A stretch of DNA of 13,687 nucleotides from Phycisphaerae bacterium (lineage in GTDB: Bacteria; Planctomycetota; Phycisphaerae; Tepidisphaerales; Tepidisphaeraceae): NCBI GenBank assembly GCA_014380825.1, contig JACMJD010000758.1:1-13687 (forward strand), in the 5' to 3' direction. Positions 1 through 6,772 of the stretch are shown here, in pieces. The stretch's first letter is position 1; the number at the start of each line of letters is the position of its first letter. Position numbers and translations under genes: made by a program. The notes below the pieces were generated by a model. It had not been told where the DNA came from, did not search any database, and was given only the letters and a program-made list of their open reading frames with translations.

Positions 1-3000
1 ATTGCAAACTCACCGACACGAGCGTGGCGATCGCGTCCATCAGGCCGCCGATCGTGCTGCCTTCCATGGCCATCGTGATGAACACTTCGCCGGGCGAGCC
101 GTCTTCATAAAGCCCGGCGGTGATGTAGCCTTCATGTCCGGCGATGTCGAACTTGTGCGTGATCGCGTGACGCGTGTCGGGCAGGCGCCTGCGCAGCGGA
201 CGCTCGACAATGCGCTCGACGATTTTTTCGATGACGTTCAGGTGCGTCGGGACGATGTTGGGTTCAGATTCTTCGAGCGAATTTGAAGAGCTTGCCGCTG
301 AAGCGGCAAGCCCGCTGATCACGTCGCGCAATACTTCTTCGCGCGCGGACTCGACGGCTTCTTCATCTTCCTCGTCGGTCTTCGCGTCCAGTTCTTCATC
401 GCTCTTCACATTCAGCGGTTGCGACAACTTCGACCCATCGCGATAGAGCGCGTTCGCTTTTAAGCCCATCTTCCAGCTCAGCTCGTACGCTTTTTCGATG
501 TCTTCGACCGTCGCTTCGTGAGGCAGGTTGATGGTCTTGCTGATCGCGCCGCTGATGAACGGCTGCGCCGCGGCCATCATCTTGATGTGGCCATCGACGT
601 GGATGAAGCGCTTGCCGTGCTTGCCGCATTTGTTGGCGCAGTCGAACACGGGCAGATGCTCATCCCGCATGTGCGGTGCGCCTTCGACGGTGCCGAATCC
701 GCATACACGATCGTTCGCTTCGTCGATCTGTTTCTTCGTGAAGCCCAGCGTGCGCAAGAGATTGAAACCCGGCGCCTGCCAGGTGGCTTCGGAGATGTCC
801 AGCCGCTTGAACACCTCGGCCGGGAGCGTCCACGGACTGAACGCAAACGACAGCTCGAACACACTGGGCAACGCGGCTTCGATCTTCTCGATCTCTTCGT
901 TCGTGAACGCGCCTTTCTGCTTCAGGCTGCTGATGTTGATGTGCGGCGAATCGTGCAGGCTGAGGGTGCCCATCACGTGTTTCATAATGTCGTGAATCTG
1001 ATCCGGCGTGTAACCGAGGTTCACGAGCGATGGCCGGAGGGATTGGTTGGCGATCTTGAAGTATCCGCCGCCCGCGAGTTTCTTGAATTTCACCAGCGCG
1101 AAATCCGGCTCGACGCCGGTAGTGTCGCAATCCATCAGGAGGCCGATCGTGCCGGTGGGGGCGATGACGGTGGCTTGCGCGTTGCGGAAGCCGTGGCGCT
1201 CGCCAAGGAAGAGCGCGCGGTCCCAGCATTCTTGAGCGGCTGCTAAGAGCTGGCGCGAAGCGAGAGAATCAGCACTGAATTGCGTCGGGTCGATGCCGAT
1301 CGGTTTGATGTCGAGTCCTTCGTATTGACCAAGACTGCGAGCCGCTTGCGCGTTGTGCGGGATGTTGTACGCGGCGCGGCGATGGTTGCGCATCACGCGC
1401 AGCATCTCGGCACGGTTGGTTTCGTATCCGCTGAATGCGCCCAGCTCGCGCGCCATCTCGGCGCTGGTCGCGTACGACTCGCCCGTGAGGATTCCGGTGA
1501 GCGCAGCGCAGATCGCGCGACCTTTGTCGCTGTCGTAGGCGATGCCGGCTTGCATCAGCATTGCGCCCAGGTTTGCGTACCCGAGCCCGAGCGTGCGGAA
1601 CATGTAGCTGAGTTTCGCGATCTGTTCGGACGGAAAGCTGGCCATCAGGACGGAGATCTCGAGCACGATCGTCCACAGGCGGATGCCGTGCTTGTAGCCT
1701 TCGATGTCGAAGTGCTTGTGCTCGGCGTCGAAGAACGTGAGGACGTTGAGCGACGCGAGGTTGCAGGCCGTGTCGTCGAGGAACATGTATTCCGAGCAGT
1801 TGTGAACGGTGATTCCGTTCGCAACGAAGCTGCTGGTGACCGGCTCCGTCAGATCGAACACCTGCTGGCGGCCAACGTGCGTGACGGATGCGACGCGATC
1901 GTGGTTTGCTTCGTTCGATGGTTTTGCTAGCGCTAAGCCGTAAGCGGTCGCAAGCTTTTCAAGCTTGGGTCCGGGGAGAAGCGCGACGTGTTTCCCAAAA
2001 TAACGGAGGCTGCCCGGGTCGATGCGCAGGCCGTGGCGAAACGAATCTGCGTGTGCACCAACGCGGGGGGTTGTGTCACGCGTTGGAGTGGAGCTCGAAG
2101 TATTGGAGCCATCGAGTTCCGATCGATCGCCGGGCAAGCCTCCGGAATAATCCTGATGAGTGATTGGAGATTGGTGCGTGACAAGAGAAGTCTGCACGCC
2201 GAAGCCGAGCAGCAGGAGTTGCACGTCTTGCATCAGGCCGAGCGAATCGCTGCGCAGCACGAGCGTGCCATGTTCGAATTGCGCGTCGGCCGTGAACAGC
2301 GCGCGGAGCAGATGTTTCTGCGCCGCGAGGCCAGATGTGAACGCTTCATCGCTCAGTCGTCGCGCGCCGCCTTCCGTGCGCACGAACGCTTTGAGACGCG
2401 ACAGCAAGCGTCGATTGGTGAGATTAGCCGTCGCTGTGCCGTCGCCGTTGCCGGCGCCGTTTTTCGCCTTCGACCAATCGGTCGTATCGCTGAAATCGAT
2501 CATCAGCGTGTTGACGTAATCGTCGTCGTACTGCCGATCGCCCCAAATCTGCTGAACGTATCGCGCGTACGTCTCGGCCGCCTCGGTGTTGACGCACGCT
2601 TCCAGGTGCAGCGCGTTCGCATCGCTGTTCGCGGATGACACGAACAGGCCGAGCAACTGGAAGAATCGCGGGTCTTGCGGTTCACCGATCTCCTTCACGG
2701 TCGCGGGTTCGCCGATCAGGCGGATGATGTCGCCTTCTTCCAGATCCTGCGCTTCCACCCAGCCGCGGTTCTTCGTCCAGACTTTGTGATCGCACGTGAG
2801 CTTGACGCTGTAACCGCCGGCCGTGCCGAGCTCATAAACTTCCTGCGTGCCGGTTGGGAACGCGCCTTCCGTTTCGTGAATGTGCTGACCCTTGAGATTC
2901 GTGATGATGCGCGCCGGCAGATGGATCATCTGATCGATGCGCCGCCAGATGCCGCCCGGCGTGAGCACGCGCGTGTCGCCGGTGACGCACGGGTTGCTCG

Positions 3001-4177
3001 CATTGATCCGGCCACTCTTGGGGCACGTGTGCCACTGGTTGATCGTGTCGTCGTATTGCACGCCCGGATCGGCGCAGCGCCATGCGGCGTAGGCGATCTG
3101 ATCCCACAGCTCGCGCGCCTTCATCGTCTTGGCGACCTTCTTGTTCGTGCGGAAATGCAGCGACCAGTCGCCGTCTTTCTCGACCGCTTCGAAGAACTCG
3201 TTCGGGATGCGCACCGAGTTGTTCGAGTTCTGCCCGCTGACGGTGTAGTACGCTTCGCCGTTGAAGTCGTAATCGAGTTTGAGCTTCAGCTTTTTCGCGA
3301 TGTCCTGCTGTTCTTTGGGAAGCTGTTTCATTCCCTCGACCATCGCGGCCACTTTGATTTCTTCGCGCACTTTCCAGTTCACGAATTGCTCGATGTCCGG
3401 GTGATCCAGATCCAGGCAAACCATTTTCGCCGCGCGACGCGTGGTGCCGCCGGACTTGATCGCGCCGGCGGCGCGGTCGCCGATCCGCAGGAAACTCATC
3501 AGACCAGAAGATTTTCCGCCGCCGGAAAGCGCTTCGTTGTCGCCGCGAAGTTTGCTGAAGTTCGATCCAGTGCCGCTGCCGTATTTGAAGAGACGCGCCT
3601 CGCGCGTCCAGAGGTTCATGATGCCGCCTTCATTCACCAGGTCGTCGCTGACCGACTGAATGAAGCACGCGTGCGGCTGACTGTGCGTGTACGCATCTTT
3701 CGCGAGCTTCGTCTCGCCGGTCTTCGGATCGTTGAACCAGTGACCTTGGGCCGGGCCGGTGATTCCATACGCCCACTGCAGGCCGGTGTTGAACCACTGC
3801 GGGCTGTTGGGCGCGCACATCTGATGCAGCAGCATGTGCGCGATCTCATCGTAAAATGCCTGCGCGTCTTCGGGCGTGTCGAAGTAATTGTGCGTCTCGC
3901 CCCAATGTCGCCAGCAACCGGCCAGGCGATGAATGACTTGCCGCACCGACCGTTCCGGACCGGTCGAACCGTCAGGCCGAGGAACTCCCGCCTTGCGGAA
4001 ATATTTGCTCACCATGATGTCGGTCGCGAGCTGCGACCAACTCTTCGGAATCTCCGCATCGTTCATTTCAAACACGACCGAGCCGTCCGGATTACTGATC
4101 CGGCTGGTGCGTTTTTCATATTCCACGGTCGAGAACACGTCCTGGTTTGGCTTGGTGAATCGGCGAGAGACTTTCAT
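1..4177 (-). CDS. nrdJ: Adenosylcobalamin-dependent (class II) ribonucleotide reductase NrdJ, intein-containing, 3' end outside window
   Basis: Cytosolic enzyme that reduces ribonucleotides to deoxyribonucleotides with a cobalamin-generated thiyl radical. The minus frame is open from ATG 4177 to the window edge (1392 codons) with no stop. After removal of the intein (residues 397-793) it reads as NrdJ. The N-terminus carries WSQLATDI and KYFRKAGVP. C171 in PHACFIQS and C805 in DTACNLASLN match the redox cysteine pair. N-P-C-S-E at the splice junction (C794) is the radical cysteine/glutamate motif. SGQNSNNSVRIP and a glycine-rich YGSGTGSNFS are present. An acidic, Ser/Ala-rich linker (DNA about 270-400) leads to a TSCPD domain (GHEGYITAGLYEDGSPGEVF), so little more than that domain's end and the C-terminus should be missing. 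An AAGGA lies 10 nt before the start. The gene follows a lipoprotein gene by 84 bp with no terminator seen. B12 dependence is by family, not shown directly. Confidence 0.96.
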   Translation of the reverse strand, partial: MKVSRRFTKPNQDVFSTVEYEKRTSRISNPDGSVVFEMNDAEIPKSWSQLATDIMVSKYFRKAGVPRPDGSTGPERSVRQVIHRLAGCWRHWGETHNYFDTPEDAQAFYDEIAHMLLHQMCAPNSPQWFNTGLQWAYGITGPAQGHWFNDPKTGETKLAKDAYTHSQPHACFIQSVSDDLVNEGGIMNLWTREARLFKYGSGTGSNFSKLRGDNEALSGGGKSSGLMSFLRIGDRAAGAIKSGGTTRRAAKMVCLDLDHPDIEQFVNWKVREEIKVAAMVEGMKQLPKEQQDIAKKLKLKLDYDFNGEAYYTVSGQNSNNSVRIPNEFFEAVEKDGDWSLHFRTNKKVAKTMKARELWDQIAYAAWRCADPGVQYDDTINQWHTCPKSGRINASNPCVTGDTRVLTPGGIWRRIDQMIHLPARIITNLKGQHIHETEGAFPTGTQEVYELGTAGGYSVKLTCDHKVWTKNRGWVEAQDLEEGDIIRLIGEPATVKEIGEPQDPRFFQLLGLFVSSANSDANALHLEACVNTEAAETYARYVQQIWGDRQYDDDYVNTLMIDFSDTTDWSKAKNGAGNGDGTATANLTNRRLLSRLKAFVRTEGGARRLSDEAFTSGLAAQKHLLRALFTADAQFEHGTLVLRSDSLGLMQDVQLLLLGFGVQTSLVTHQSPITHQDYSGGLPGDRSELDGSNTSSSTPTRDTTPRVGAHADSFRHGLRIDPGSLRYFGKHVALLPGPKLEKLATAYGLALAKPSNEANHDRVASVTHVGRQQVFDLTEPVTSSFVANGITVHNCSEYMFLDDTACNLASLNVLTFFDAEHKHFDIEGYKHGIRLWTIVLEISVLMASFPSEQIAKLSYMFRTLGLGYANLGAMLMQAGIAYDSDKGRAICAALTGILTGESYATSAEMARELGAFSGYETNRAEMLRVMRNHRRAAYNIPHNAQAARSLGQYEGLDIKPIGIDPTQFSADSLASRQLLAAAQECWDRALFLGERHGFRNAQATVIAPTGTIGLLMDCDTTGVEPDFALVKFKKLAGGGYFKIANQSLRPSLVNLGYTPDQIHDIMKHVMGTLSLHDSPHINISSLKQKGAFTNEEIEKIEAALPSVFELSFAFSPWTLPAEVFKRLDISEATWQAPGFNLLRTLGFTKKQIDEANDRVCGFGTVEGAPHMRDEHLPVFDCANKCGKHGKRFIHVDGHIKMMAAAQPFISGAISKTINLPHEATVEDIEKAYELSWKMGLKANALYRDGSKLSQPLNVKSDEELDAKTDEEDEEAVESAREEVLRDVISGLAASAASSSNSLEESEPNIVPTHLNVIEKIVERIVERPLRRRLPDTRHAITHKFDIAGHEGYITAGLYEDGSPGEVFITMAMEGSTIGGLMDAIATLVSVSLQ
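290..311. repeat. Perfect 10-bp-stem hairpin inside nrdJ linker
   Basis: GCTTGCCGCT and AGCGGCAAGC form a perfect 10-bp inverted repeat around a 2-base centre. It lies within the nrdJ stretch coding the Ala/Ser-rich linker (LAASAAS) before the TSCPD domain. In-frame placement in a probably disordered linker suggests a tolerated small palindromic insertion. Confidence 0.6.
1799..2989 (-). other. Intein (397 aa) in NrdJ, inserted immediately before the radical cysteine
   Basis: The insert starts at Cys1 (CVTGDTRVLTPGG, block A) directly after RINASNP. It ends FVANGITVHN (block G), followed by Cys+1 of the host motif CSEYMF, and its removal restores N-P-C-S-E. Block B is SVKLTCDHKVWT with the TxxH motif at T65-H68, followed by GWVEAQDLEEGD. 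Block F is QQVFDLTEPVTSSF. The ending His-Asn followed by Cys+1 is the canonical class 1 splicing set, so protein splicing should be possible. The central part resembles a LAGLIDADG homing endonuclease with damaged motifs: LLGLFVSSAN (intein 112-121) lacks the usual acidic residue, while LLRALFTADA (227-236) keeps one Asp. A Ser/Thr/Gly-rich segment at 274-319 looks like a later insertion or decay. Splicing is inferred from motifs, not observed. Confidence 0.95.
2058..2086. repeat. 8-bp inverted repeat in the intein's low-complexity segment
   Basis: CCAACGCG and CGCGTTGG flank a 13-base loop. On the coding (minus) strand it encodes TPTRDTTPRV within the Ser/Thr-rich segment of the intein that matches no intein block. 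It may be a palindromic insertion into the decaying endonuclease region. Confidence 0.4.
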
Positions 4178-4261
4178 GCGTGGTCCGTCCTTGTCTGACG
4201 TGAACGATGTGAATGATTTCCAGCGGTCCCGGCGAGCAATCCTGGCGCGCCAAGCTTTGGG

Positions 4262-4933
4262 TCAATCCTTTTCGAAATAGATTCGGTGCGCGTGCTTCCG
4301 CTCGAGGTTGTCGTCATAGACTTTCTTGCCGTCGATCAGCACGCGATCTTTGCCTGGATCGACGAGCACGGATTGACCATCGTGAACGTCGCGCGCGAGC
4401 AGGACGCGTTCGTTGTCGGCGTCGTAGACGTAAATGCGGCCGCGGTCGCGCACGCGATAGGTGATTTCGCCGGTGCCGGTGGCGACGCTCTTGGCGTTGC
4501 GCGGCAGGCGATCGACGTTCAGATTGTCGTTGCGATCATCGCGATCGCTGGTCTCGTCTGAACGGAAATAGATGCGGTGATCGTTCTTGCGCTTCAGGTC
4601 CCGCTGCGAAACCGTTCGCCGATCCAGCTGAATCTTGTTCGCGTCGGGATCGACGGAATACGTTTCATCGCGACGAATCGGCCGACTGTCGAGCACGGTT
4701 CGATCGGTTACGTCATACAGGTAAACGCGCCCATCCGACCGAGGGGCATACGACAACTGCCCCGAACCCTCGGCCGCCATGCGGGCGTCGCGCGGAATTT
4801 GCGTCGTCGATTCCAGATCGCCGTCGCGCGGACGAGTGTCCGAGTCGGTGTTCATGCAACTCGCGCCGATTTGCGTGATCATCGCGATGGAAAGTAACGC
4901 CAATAGCAAGCTGGATCGCACGTGTGTGTTCAT
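4262..4933 (-). CDS. Putative lipoprotein with two tandem copies of an unnamed ~81-residue domain
   Basis: A 223-residue protein of unknown function. The N-terminus has a basic start, the hydrophobic run LLLALLSIAMITQ and GASC with Cys26. This is either a somewhat atypical lipobox (Gly at -3) or a signal peptidase I site. Residues 46-126 and 143-223 align without gaps, with 30 of 81 identical by hand count. Each copy contains GxGxxxY, then G-R-(V/I)-Y-x-Y-D, a VDP turn, an LD/ID pair, and ends in HRIYF. The alternating pattern suggests beta strands. The copies are joined by an Asp/Arg-rich linker. A divergent third copy lies in the gene just upstream. AGAGGT precedes ATG 4933 and overlaps the upstream stop region (10-bp gap), indicating one transcript. 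The surface or periplasmic location is inferred, and I do not recognise a family. Confidence 0.85.
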   Translation of the reverse strand: MNTHVRSSLLLALLSIAMITQIGASCMNTDSDTRPRDGDLESTTQIPRDARMAAEGSGQLSYAPRSDGRVYLYDVTDRTVLDSRPIRRDETYSVDPDANKIQLDRRTVSQRDLKRKNDHRIYFRSDETSDRDDRNDNLNVDRLPRNAKSVATGTGEITYRVRDRGRIYVYDADNERVLLARDVHDGQSVLVDPGKDRVLIDGKKVYDDNLERKHAHRIYFEKD

Positions 4934-4943
4934 GGCAGACCTC

Positions 4944-5408
4944 TTATCGTGGGTTTGAACCGGTCTTTTCAGGCTGAGGCGCCAGGCGAATGGTGGTGTC
5001 GCGCATCATGTCGCCGGCTTCGGGTTCCAGCCAGATTCCGTACTGATGATCGTTCGGCAGCGGGCCCGGGCGGATGATCGTGTCGCCGAGCATCACGCCG
5101 CGACGGGCGTCGATGCGCACGATCTGCCGCGGCTTCACCAGCACACGGGCCAGCTCGTTATTGTTCGCGGTGATATCGACGAACCGCAGCGTCGCATTGC
5201 CCTCGGCCAGGTACACCAGCGTGGGCTTGCCTTGCTTGATCAACATCGGCTGCGCGTACTGTGGCAGCGGTCGCTCAGTAACGAGCTGAGTCGTCGGCGG
5301 CTTCGGTGGCGGCACTTTCTCCTGCCCGCAGCTGACGATTGAGGGTACGAGCGCGCTCGCTGATGCGATCAGCAGCAGTCCATTGATGCGACGCATACGT
5401 GAGCTCAT
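4944..5408 (-). CDS. Putative lipoprotein carrying a single copy of the same domain
   Basis: A 154-residue protein of unknown function. The chosen start is ATG 5408. GTG 5450 would add 14 residues and ATG 5396 would remove 4, and none has a strong ribosome-binding site. A basic N-terminus and hydrophobic segment end in IVSC, a good lipobox with Cys27, followed by a Pro-rich tether (VPPPKPPTT). Residues about 60-128 align with the repeats of the next gene: L-V-Y, FVDI, LARVLV, RIDARRGVML and NDHQYGIWLEP correspond to its LSY, YDV, LLARDV, VDPxxxxVLID and NDHRIYF. The gene ends 10 bp before the two-domain lipoprotein, so the two were probably made together by duplication and are co-expressed. 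No enzymatic residues are recognisable. Confidence 0.8.
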   Translation of the reverse strand: MSSRMRRINGLLLIASASALVPSIVSCGQEKVPPPKPPTTQLVTERPLPQYAQPMLIKQGKPTLVYLAEGNATLRFVDITANNNELARVLVKPRQIVRIDARRGVMLGDTIIRPGPLPNDHQYGIWLEPEAGDMMRDTTIRLAPQPEKTGSNPR

Positions 5409-5455
5409 TAGTTTGTCCACTTCGGACCATGCAAATCCGCTCTCGCGCACGCAAG

Positions 5456-5475
5456 AAAAAACTCACGCGAGCGAG
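5456..5475 (-). terminator. Possible weak intrinsic terminator after the 70-residue ORF
   Basis: On the minus strand CTCGC-TCGC-GTGAG (5-bp stem with one G-T pair) is followed by six T. It lies about 50 nt beyond the stop of the small membrane protein gene and just before the lipoprotein gene. The stem is short, so read-through is likely and it may not work. Confidence 0.25.
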
Positions 5476-5524
5476 CAGACACCTCCGACCGCCACACGAC
5501 ATCCATGCGTGGCGATCGACCTGA

Positions 5525-5737
5525 TCAAATTTCTAAAGCCCGGACCATCGCTCGATGCGATGGCATTTCTCTCCAGCGTCCCAATTTTGCCTCAACGGCA
5601 AACCGGCTTATCCATTCGCCGGCGACAACCGCGACGCTGCCCATTCTTCGAACTCGCTCGCCAATCGCGACGATCCCACTCGTCGCGATCAGCGCAATAA
5701 AAAACAATCCAAAGCCGCGCCAGATGCGCGGGGGCAT
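5525..5737 (-). CDS. Small single-pass membrane protein, coupled to dcd
   Basis: A 70-residue ORF of unknown function. Its ATG lies one base after the dcd stop (TGA-A-ATG), the arrangement expected of translational coupling. One hydrophobic segment (GLFFIALIATSGIVAIG, about residues 9-25) is followed by a basic, mildly amphipathic tail, suggesting an inner-membrane protein with a cytosolic C-terminus. No motif or family is recognised. Support is positional (tight spacing, same strand) plus the clean transmembrane segment. A chance frame is possible because the ORF is short. Confidence 0.55.
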   Translation of the reverse strand: MPPRIWRGFGLFFIALIATSGIVAIGERVRRMGSVAVVAGEWISRFAVEAKLGRWREMPSHRAMVRALEI

Positions 5738-5738
5738 T

Positions 5739-6299
5739 TCAATCGACTCGCGGCAAGGTTAAGCCTGCCTGGTCCTGATACTTTCCTTGTTTGTCCGCGT
5801 AGCTCACCGCACAAACGCGCTCGCCTTGCAGGAACAGGAGCTGCGCGATCCCCTCGTTGGCGTAAATCTTGGCCGGCAGGGGAGTGGTGTTGCTGATTTC
5901 CAACGTGATCTTGCCGCGCCATTCGGGTTCGATCGGCGTGACGTTTACGATGATGCCGCAGCGGGCGTACGTGCTCTTGCCGACGCAGATCGCCAGGATG
6001 TCGCGCGGGATCTCCACCGTTTCCACCGTCTCGCACAGCGCGAACGAGTTCGGCGGGATCAACACATGATCTTTGCCGGTCTCGTCCGTATCGATCGTGA
6101 CGAAGGACCGCTCGCTGAAGTTCTTCGGGTCGACGATCTCGCTATTCACGTTCGTGAATATCTTGAACACCGAGCCGACCCGCAGGTCGTAGCCGTAACT
6201 TGAAACGCCATAACTGATCTTGCCTTGGCGTTTGGTGTTGTCGGCGAACGGTTCGATGCCGATCAGCTCGCGGATTTGTGTGTCGCAGAGGATGCCCAT
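5739..6299 (-). CDS. dcd: dCTP deaminase
   Basis: Converts dCTP to dUTP in the cytosol, feeding thymidylate synthesis. The 186-residue protein has the usual length of the bacterial family. It starts [13 protein letters not shown] and has SYGYDLRVG, the nucleotide-binding GKSTYARCG (Ser109, Arg113) and the catalytic-glutamate segment ITLEISN (Glu134) followed by [16 protein letters not shown] Tyr/Gln-rich tail ([14 protein letters not shown]) corresponds to the lid. ATG 6299 has AAAGGT four to five bases upstream. Whether it also has dUTPase activity, as some family members do, cannot be read here. It is the first gene after a promoter with NrdR-like boxes and lies on the same strand as nrdJ. 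An RNR and a dCTP deaminase in one cluster fits balanced dNTP supply. Confidence 0.96.
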   Translation of the reverse strand: MGILCDTQIRELIGIEPFADNTKRQGKISYGVSSYGYDLRVGSVFKIFTNVNSEIVDPKNFSERSFVTIDTDETGKDHVLIPPNSFALCETVETVEIPRDILAICVGKSTYARCGIIVNVTPIEPEWRGKITLEISNTTPLPAKIYANEGIAQLLFLQGERVCAVSYADKQGKYQDQAGLTLPRVD

Positions 6300-6357
6300 T
6301 TTTGACCTTTGTCTCGACCTTCCAAGCCAATTACTTCGCGCGACAAACGGGCGAGCG

Positions 6358-6376
6358 CGCGACGCGCTGCGTCGCG
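6358..6376. repeat. 8-bp-stem hairpin in the dcd leader
   Basis: CGCGACGC-GCT-GCGTCGCG is a perfect 8-bp stem with a 3-base loop. It lies about 60 nt upstream of the dcd start, within the predicted ~180-nt leader. Its stem shares GCGACGC with the hairpin at 10861-10881, so it may be a dispersed repeat or a leader structure. No T-tract follows, so it is not a terminator. Confidence 0.45.
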
Positions 6377-6484
6377 GTTAATCGCGTCCTTCCGTCAATC
6401 GCAAGGTTGATGCCGACTCTACCGACCGGATGCCGAACTCGTTCCCTTTGACCTGTTCTAACCACTGCTTGACGAGCGAATCGC

Positions 6485-6512
6485 ATATTACACTACATCT
6501 GGTGGTGGTCAA
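6485..6512 (-). promoter_or_regulatory. Predicted sigma70-type promoter of the dcd cluster
   Basis: On the minus strand TTGACC (6512-6507) is followed by a 16-bp spacer and TAATAT (6490-6485). This gives 5 of 6 and 4 of 6 matches to the consensus boxes. Transcription would begin near 6478 and leave a leader of about 180 nt before dcd. The overlap with an NrdR-like box supports a regulated promoter. Confidence 0.55.
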
Positions 6513-6536
6513 TCGGAACTTTACTAAATCTAGTCT
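6490..6536. promoter_or_regulatory. Two NrdR-box-like operators, 31 bp apart
   Basis: The 16-mers at 6490-6505 (ACACTACATCTGGTGG) and 6521-6536 (TTACTAAATCTAGTCT) match the published NrdR consensus acaCwAtATaTwGtgt. The matches are 12/16 and 11/16 by hand, best when scored on the minus strand. The most conserved core positions (C4, A6, A8, T9, T11, G13) are all kept in both. The offset between the boxes is exactly 31 bp, the tandem spacing known for NrdR. The first box fills the -35/-10 spacer and the second lies just upstream of -35, a layout suited to repression when dATP/ATP is sensed. The regulator gene itself is not in the window. Confidence 0.6.
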
Positions 6537-6632
6537 AGCGCGAGTCAAACTCATTGCTAATGATTGAGATCGCGAGGCTTAGGGTACGAAGAAAAATCGT
6601 GACAACAAAAAGGCGCGCGAAGGTGCGCGAGG

Positions 6633-6656
6633 TTATCCACCGGCGCGAGTGGATAA
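6633..6656. promoter_or_regulatory. Inverted pair of DnaA-box-like sites
   Basis: TTATCCAC (6633-6640) and GTGGATAA (6649-6656) form a perfect inverted repeat around 8 bp. Read outward as 9-mers (TTATCCACC and TTATCCACT), each matches the DnaA box TTATCCACA at 8 of 9 positions. It lies about 120 bp upstream of the dcd promoter. DnaA boxes control nrdAB in E. coli, so a similar role is possible. The pair is too sparse to call an origin, and an unrelated dyad operator is the alternative. Confidence 0.45.
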
Positions 6657-6744
6657 GTGAGGGCTCCGCGTCAAAATTCGCGCGATGCGGATTGTGAACC
6701 GCAAGCGGCAGCGGGGGCGATGTCGGAGTGTCGCACAATGAATG

Positions 6745-6772
6745 AAAAAGAGGCGCCGGAAATCGGCGCCTC
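6745..6772 (-). terminator. Rho-independent terminator of the small secreted protein gene
   Basis: GAGGCGCCG and CGGCGCCTC form a perfect 9-bp GC-rich stem with a 5-base loop. On the minus strand it is followed directly by five T. It lies 39 nt beyond the stop codon at 6812. Confidence 0.9.

Noticed and set aside
2675..4198. Long plus-strand open frame (507 codons) antisense to nrdJ
   Set aside because: It is Arg/Val/His-rich with no recognisable domain. The opposite strand encodes unmistakable NrdJ, and long antisense frames are expected in GC-rich genes. The same holds for the plus frames at 518-1246 and 1280-1930.
4244..4253. TGGCGCGCCA perfect palindrome between the lipoprotein gene and nrdJ
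   Set aside because: It is a 10-bp palindrome without a T-tract. Such sites are frequent by chance in GC-rich DNA.
6300..6480. Cobalamin riboswitch before the NrdJ cluster
   Set aside because: I looked for one because NrdJ uses B12. No B12-box-like sequence (GCCACTG region) was found in the leader or in the 84-bp gap before nrdJ.
6588..6660. Replication origin (A-rich stretch plus DnaA-like boxes)
   Set aside because: There are only two boxes and no typical origin neighbours. Promoter control is the simpler reading.
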